DNA of 64,000 nt, taken from Fennellomyces sp. T-0311 (Eukaryota; Mucoromycota; Mucoromycetes; Mucorales; Lichtheimiaceae). Location: assembly GCA_025266875.1 (NCBI GenBank), contig JALLLT010000001.1, positions 1,302,001-1,366,000 of the forward strand, written 5' to 3'. The notes beneath the pieces are model-generated. The model ran no database searches, was not told the DNA's origin, and was given only the letters and a program-made list of their open reading frames with translations. The position numbers and the translations under genes were made by a program. This document shows, piece after piece, positions 59,101 to 64,000 of the stretch (position 1 is its first letter; every line of letters begins with the position of its first letter).

Positions 59101-60234
59101 TTTTCACATTAAGATACTGTCGTGATAAAGTGTATAATTGACCAATAGCAAAACAAGCGCGATCTAATTGGGAAACAAGCAGCGATAAAGTTCTGCTTTT
59201 TGCGACACATGGGATTTTATTACCTCATTCAGACAAGTGCTTCGTCTTACCGTCAATTCCTCACAACTGTTTCGATTGTCACAAAAAAGGACTCGGCTAG
59301 GAGCGAGAGCTTTATTACAAAATAAAAAAGATATGTAAAATTATTCTCCTGAATTCATCCTACTACAATGTTAGACACGTCATTAATCCCTCTTCGCTAT
59401 ATAACATTCATTAGTAATATCACAGAGTTTGACGTCATGTACAACTGCTTGGACTTATCGCGGACGCTGAAGAAAGTAAAGCTATGAAGATTGCTTGGAT
59501 ACCTAGATCGATGTAACATGAGAAAGTGCCATGACGCCGCGGATTACCAAATAGGCTTGGAAAACACCCGGTCTTCCGATCATGGCACATACAGCACGCT
59601 GCGAGCAGTAAAAAAATGCTTTAAAGAAAAAACTCATACGTCTATGTACATAGAAGCACTATCCACGCTGAGTTTTACTTCATATACTTATAACCTATGT
59701 CCATCAAATTAGTACGGTATACATGAATGACTATAGTATTCGGTTTTTTATAATAAATGAAAAGTGGTGCACTTAAACAGCATTTATTTACACGGATTTG
59801 GTGGTGGTATATTCCATGGAGTATCATGTGAGTATCTTTTAGAACTTAATCTGTGTTTAGTATCGATGGTACTTGGTTTTGAGTAACAGCTGATGAAGGT
59901 TCGATTGTAGCGTGGGGAACACTTATCGCACTTACTTTGATCTAGTACAGTGTGAACGATATCGTCTTTGTCCTACCTCTTTCGAGACGATAAGCGTCTG
60001 TTACCTCCCAGTATTGGTATCGTGTCCAACATTGCAAGTTCTTAGGACTGGCATCTCCTGCTTTATTGGGTGACTGTCACTGATACACACCCCTACGACA
60101 ATAGCCGCTTGATGGAAATTGAGGAAACATTCTTTCTCTGATATATACTTCGTCTAATATATATACCCGAAATCAGCAACGAGTCGAAAGCATTATCTTG
60201 CCAAACTACACGCTTTCGCATTGACTTGACTATC
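56154..60234. other. 4-kb region with no supportable gene
   Basis: AT-rich DNA between the eS8 and amino-acid-transporter genes. No frame has splice support, family motifs or biased composition; no tRNA-like cloverleaf or repeat could be recognised by eye. A non-coding RNA or degenerate repeat would not be visible to me. Confidence 0.5.
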
Positions 60235-61874
60235 ATGAGTGAAAAAGCTGGTTCATTAATTGCGGAGACCAAATCGAGTGGCTCTTTCGTAGCTGCAAAG
60301 CTAAGACCAACAAAGCGGTTTCGTGAGTATAAAACATAATCCATACACCATAATTTCTAACCATTTTCCTTTTTACGTATCTACCTATCTATCAGCCTAC
60401 GACTGGAGAGACAAGTTGCATGATCCTAATTTTGATGTGGGTCGCGAAAATGGTGGTCGATCTTATACTGCCTATTATAACATTGTGCGCTGTGTCTGCG
60501 GCATTGGAATGTTAAGTTTGTCGTCGGTATTAGCTGGTGGTGGTTGGGGTGCCCTGGGTAAGTTATTTTACCACATAGTATCGCTTCATATCCGTTATAA
60601 CCTTGGTTCACATTAGCTATTCTTCTTCTCTGTTGGTGGATGACAATGGTAAGTGATGGTACAAGAAATAAATACTAAACTAATCGAATCTCTTGCAGTA
60701 CTGCTCCGTTATTCTCATTCAAACCCTATACTATGGTGGAGAAAAACATATGCTTTCAGTTAACCAAGTGGCGACGACTGCTTTTGGAAAGTACGGTGGA
60801 TACACTTCGTTTTTTTTCAACGCATGGATTTTACTGGGCACTGCGATTCTTTACTTTGTGCTTTGCGGTGCCAATCTGAATCAACTCTGTGCTGGCACAG
60901 CGGGTGAAATCGGCCATGTCCCTTGGTCCATTATTTTTGTTGTGCTGGTTGGTATTCCATTTATCTTTATGAAGACCATGGACAATCTGAGCTGGACTTC
61001 TCTCCTCGGTGTCACTGTAACTCTTGCCACCACTCTCATTTGCGTCATTGAAGCTGGTCTCGATCGTTATAACCAAGTGGATGTTGTCAAGGAAAATGTT
61101 GTCTGGGAAGGCTGGCCTGGTGCTATCGCCGTTATCTCTTTCAGTTTGGGCGGTAACGTAGTCTACCCCAATTGTGAAGCCGCTATGCGGAAACCCGAAC
61201 GTTGGTCTATTGTCTGTATTACCGGCCTAACGACATGTGCTCTCTTGTATGTATTGGAAAAGTTATTGAAAAGAAAATCTTTTGCTAAACTTAAAAAAAC
61301 TAATTAGATACTTTATGATTGCTATTCCTGGCTATTTTGTATACGGTGAAACTGCTGAAAATCCAATTTATAACAGTATTCCTTTGGGTGTCGGTAGAAT
61401 CATCGCAATTGTGCTGGTGACGATTAATGTTACAGTGTCGGTCCCTATCTATGCTGGCTCGTTTGCCATCGACTGCGAAAATATGCTGTGTATCACCGTT
61501 GAAAAGATGGGAAAGAAGAAGGAATTCATTTGTCGCGCACTCTGGCGCACTGCCAGTAAGCATCCTTATTCGTATACTTTCACGAGAGTGCGTATTCATT
61601 AGGTGTCATTTTAGTTATGGTTTTCTGTGGCATTATCGCTTGCACTGTCCCACATTTCAGCCCTCTGATGCATCTTTTTGGTGCTTTTGGTTACAGTACA
61701 ACTATTTTCATTATTCCTGTCCTTTGCTACTGGAAGCTTACCGGTTTCAAGAACAAGCATCCTGCTGAAATCGCATGGGGATTTTTGACGCTTCTGATGG
61801 GGGTTGTTGGCTTGATTTTCGGTACCTGGGACTCTATTGAAAAGCTTATTGCTGCTTACCGAGGAGAAACATAA
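60235..61874 (+). CDS. AVT-type vacuolar amino-acid transporter (6 exons)
   Basis: Exons 60235-60322, 60396-60557, 60617-60648, 60699-61246, 61308-61555 and 61603-61874 give 449 aa. The third exon is 32 nt. It is an amino acid/auxin permease family protein with about ten or eleven membrane segments: SYTAYYNIVRCVCGIGMLSL near the start, GTAILYFVLCGANLNQL in the middle, GAIAVISFSLGGNVVYPNCEAAMRKPERW, and FMIAIPGYFVYGE. It resembles fungal Avt1-like vacuolar proton/amino-acid exchangers. Substrate and direction are not readable. The N-terminal tail is short (about 30 residues) compared with yeast Avt1. Introns are 50-73 nt. Confidence 0.88.
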
Positions 61875-61970
61875 GCACCTGTATACTTCGTATTATTTGT
61901 CTCTTGTGGTGTAATATATTTTATATGTATGTACGTAATTGTAGTATTATGAATATTAAAAGAACACCAT

Positions 61971-62962
61971 ATGTCAAAAGCAAGGACTACATATCGAAAT
62001 AAGCTTATATATGAAAGGCTGATTATATCTAGGCAACAAAACAATTTGTTGGTAAGACAAAAGCGTAAGCACGGCAATAGACCGAAAGCTGCGGTTGTAA
62101 AGCCATGTGTCAGCACATCAGATTTAATTGGGCTCTGGAACCCCGGGTCGCTGTCTGACCACTTGCTTCTTTCCACTGTTTCTAATTTAATGTCAACGAG
62201 CGATCCACATACCAACGAAGAAGATCAGCGAATGAATTATGCTGTGTAAGTTTTGCTTCCTGGTGCATGTGTCATTGGGCCTTGTCATGATTGATTGCCG
62301 GATCTTACAGGCCCATACCTGCGTCGTCGACATCACTTATGGCATGGTCACTATCGCCACCAGTGTATGATCGGTTCCATGGCACACAGCAACATCGAGA
62401 CAGCTTTGGGCGACGACAAGAGTTAGAGAGTGCGTTCTATCGCGATCTCGTATGTTGCAACAAACGGATCCACAATTTGCACCATTTGCTCCTGCACTAT
62501 GAAAAGCATCACCACGCGCAGCAGCCGGCTGACGATGAAGTTCCTACAGATCAGGCAATGGAGATTGAGGAAGCGGTGACAACCAATGTCACGCACGATG
62601 ACAACTCGCTTGCACCGATCATTCCCGGGGTGGAAGATGCTTCGGACGAGCTCCTGCTGTTCCGCAGCACAAGCGACGTACTGTTTCAAACGGACTACAT
62701 GGCACCTGACAAGCCATACAAGTGTACTGTGCCGGGCTGTCTAAAGTCGTACAAAAATGCGAACGGATTAAAGTATCATCGGGAGCACGGACACTTGAAC
62801 GACGAGAACGATGACGATCGACCGTTCCGCTGCACGATTGGCACATGTCACAAACGATACAAACAGCTGAGTGGGTTAAAATATCACATCACGCATGCGC
62901 ACATGGCCCCCGCGCCTGCGTTTTCACAGCTGCTGTCGCTGCAGCCGGACCCGTTCTCGTAA
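61971..62962 (+). CDS. C2H2 zinc-finger protein, Sfp1-like (2 exons)
   Basis: Exons 61971-62245 and 62311-62962 give 308 aa. Two adjacent C2H2 fingers lie near the C-terminus: KPYKCTVPGCLKSYKNANGLKYHREHGH and RPFRCTIGTCHKRYKQLSGLKYHITHAH. They are separated by an acidic linker NDENDDD. Finger sequence and pairing resemble the Sfp1 family, which in yeast activates ribosome-biogenesis genes and responds to TOR. Residues 1-240 are basic at first and then acidic, with VCCNKRIHNLHHLLLHYEKHHHAQQ and a stretch of Asp/Glu. The conserved yeast N-terminal parts are not evident, so function is inferred from the fingers only. Confidence 0.8.
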
Positions 62963-63188
62963 TGAGACGATGAACGCCCCTTCCTTTCATTCGATCATCT
63001 GTAAATTAAGTACATTCCTTATTATCTAGTCCTAGAAAAAGTTACATACGAGCAAAAGCATTCATAATACGTTATAAAAGCAGTAGATGCATCATCAGGG
63101 TTGCATTAAAATTCCAAGAAAACTTCAAGTGGAATTTTGAACAAAAAAATCTCCTTGCCTTTTGCTTCTTTTCATCCCTTTTTATCGC

Positions 63189-64000
63189 ATGACTGACATA
63201 ACTTTCCGTCAGCAGCTTGTCATCCACAGCAAGGACATCGCTTATTCCGCCAGCCTAGACGAAAGTCTGCCGCCGTGCCACCCTACAGACACCGCCGCCG
63301 AGACGCCCTATGGCCGTACGCTCTTCAAGAACTCTCGAGGCTCGCGCCTTTCGTTCCAGTCCGAGAGCCGCACGTACAACCGCCGCGTGTCGTTCGACAA
63401 CACCACGGCGATGCCAGAGAAGCAGCACGTGGTGCTACGTCAAACAACCGACGGCTTCGAACGCACCCGTCGATCACGTGTCTACCTCGTACCCGTGAAT
63501 ATGGATGTGGGGGCGCTCGACGGAATCAAGTTTGCGCTTATGGTAGGGTGCCACAAAATGTAAATAGCATGACCAATATGGCAAAGGAAAATCTGATCAA
63601 TACTCTTCCCAGGATCTCGCTGAAGAGAGTGACGAGATCATTGCTGTGGGGATTTACAGCCAAGGTATACCACGCGACCTTTATGGCAGCCGGGTTCTCA
63701 CGCATTTATTAACAGAGGACGACATCACGGCGCAGTACAAGGCCGACGAATTAATGCGCAAGCTGATGGAGTACCATCAAGGAGACAAGGTACATATGTC
63801 TGTATATGCACTCTGCTATCGGAACGTTTCAAACCAAGTTTGTTGTTGCTTAGATTAGCATGACAGTCGAGGTGTTTGGCGGGAAATCTGCAAGGGATGT
63901 GTTGGAGGAAATGGTACACAAATATTTTGGATTCGTTAAAAAGAAGCCAACGAAATTAAGGTTTTAGGTCGACATTTACGAGCCGTCGATGGTGATTGTA
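63189..64000 (+). CDS. Universal stress protein-domain protein, 5' part (cut by window end)
   Basis: Exons 63189-63542, 63613-63789, 63854-63913 and 63968 to the window edge are in phase. The N-terminal 95 residues are Ser/Arg-rich with SRLSFQSESRTYNRRVSFDN, typical of filamentous-fungal proteins that carry a UspA domain. The domain starts RSRVYLVPVNMDVGALDGIKFALMDLAEESDEIIAVGIY. It continues ADELMRKLMEYHQGDKISMTVEVFGGKSARDVLEEMVDIYEPSMVIV, which is the strand before the expected ATP-binding VVGxRG loop. That loop would lie beyond the window. The assignment rests on this order; ATP binding cannot be judged. Confidence 0.65.

Overview
The window looks like nuclear DNA of an early-diverging filamentous fungus, most likely Mucoromycota. 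The reasons are many 50-70 nt GT-AG introns, compact gene spacing, full-length homologues of fungal genes (Mediator Med14, Nup85, an Ndt80/PhoG factor, Vrg4, Pex13), and a mobile-element load of the non-LTR LINE and Plavaka-like type. The genus call is inference. All gene models below were spliced by hand from reading frame, splice motifs and remembered family motifs; nothing was searched.

Layout. 0-15 kb is a repeat island. It holds a probable gag relic, then a LINE bracketed by a 13-bp target-site duplication. The LINE's two ORFs are separated by about 6.7 kb that holds a DNA-transposon-like unit: a spliced DUF6532-like gene facing away from a frameshifted Plavaka-type transposase. A short third LINE fragment follows. 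15-37 kb is housekeeping sequence: Pcc1, glucose-6-phosphate isomerase, a small unknown ORF, Nup85, Med14 (minus), cysteine synthase, RNase P subunit Rpr2/Rpp21, TFIIIC subunit 5, PdxT/Sno1, a peroxisomal-type acyl-CoA ligase (minus) and the GDP-mannose transporter Vrg4. 37-41 kb is gene-poor and carries a second 5'-truncated LINE copy with its own 12-bp duplication.

41-56 kb is gene-dense: an Ndt80/PhoG-type transcription factor, an SNF2-family ATPase with microexons, an unrecognised gene, a caleosin-like protein with a long Thr-rich arm, an MSP-domain protein, Pex13, phytochelatin synthase and ribosomal protein eS8. 56.2-60.2 kb holds no gene I can support. 60.2-64 kb has an AVT-type amino-acid transporter, an Sfp1-like zinc-finger protein and the 5' part of a universal-stress-protein-domain gene cut by the window edge.

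Functional links are modest. Pex13 and the AKL-ended acyl-CoA ligase both point to peroxisomes. Med14, TFIIIC5, Ndt80-like, Sfp1-like and SNF2 genes are transcription or chromatin factors. Cysteine synthase supplies the precursor of glutathione, which is the substrate of phytochelatin synthase. The most unusual content is the nested mobile-element structure with its intact DUF6532-like partner gene.
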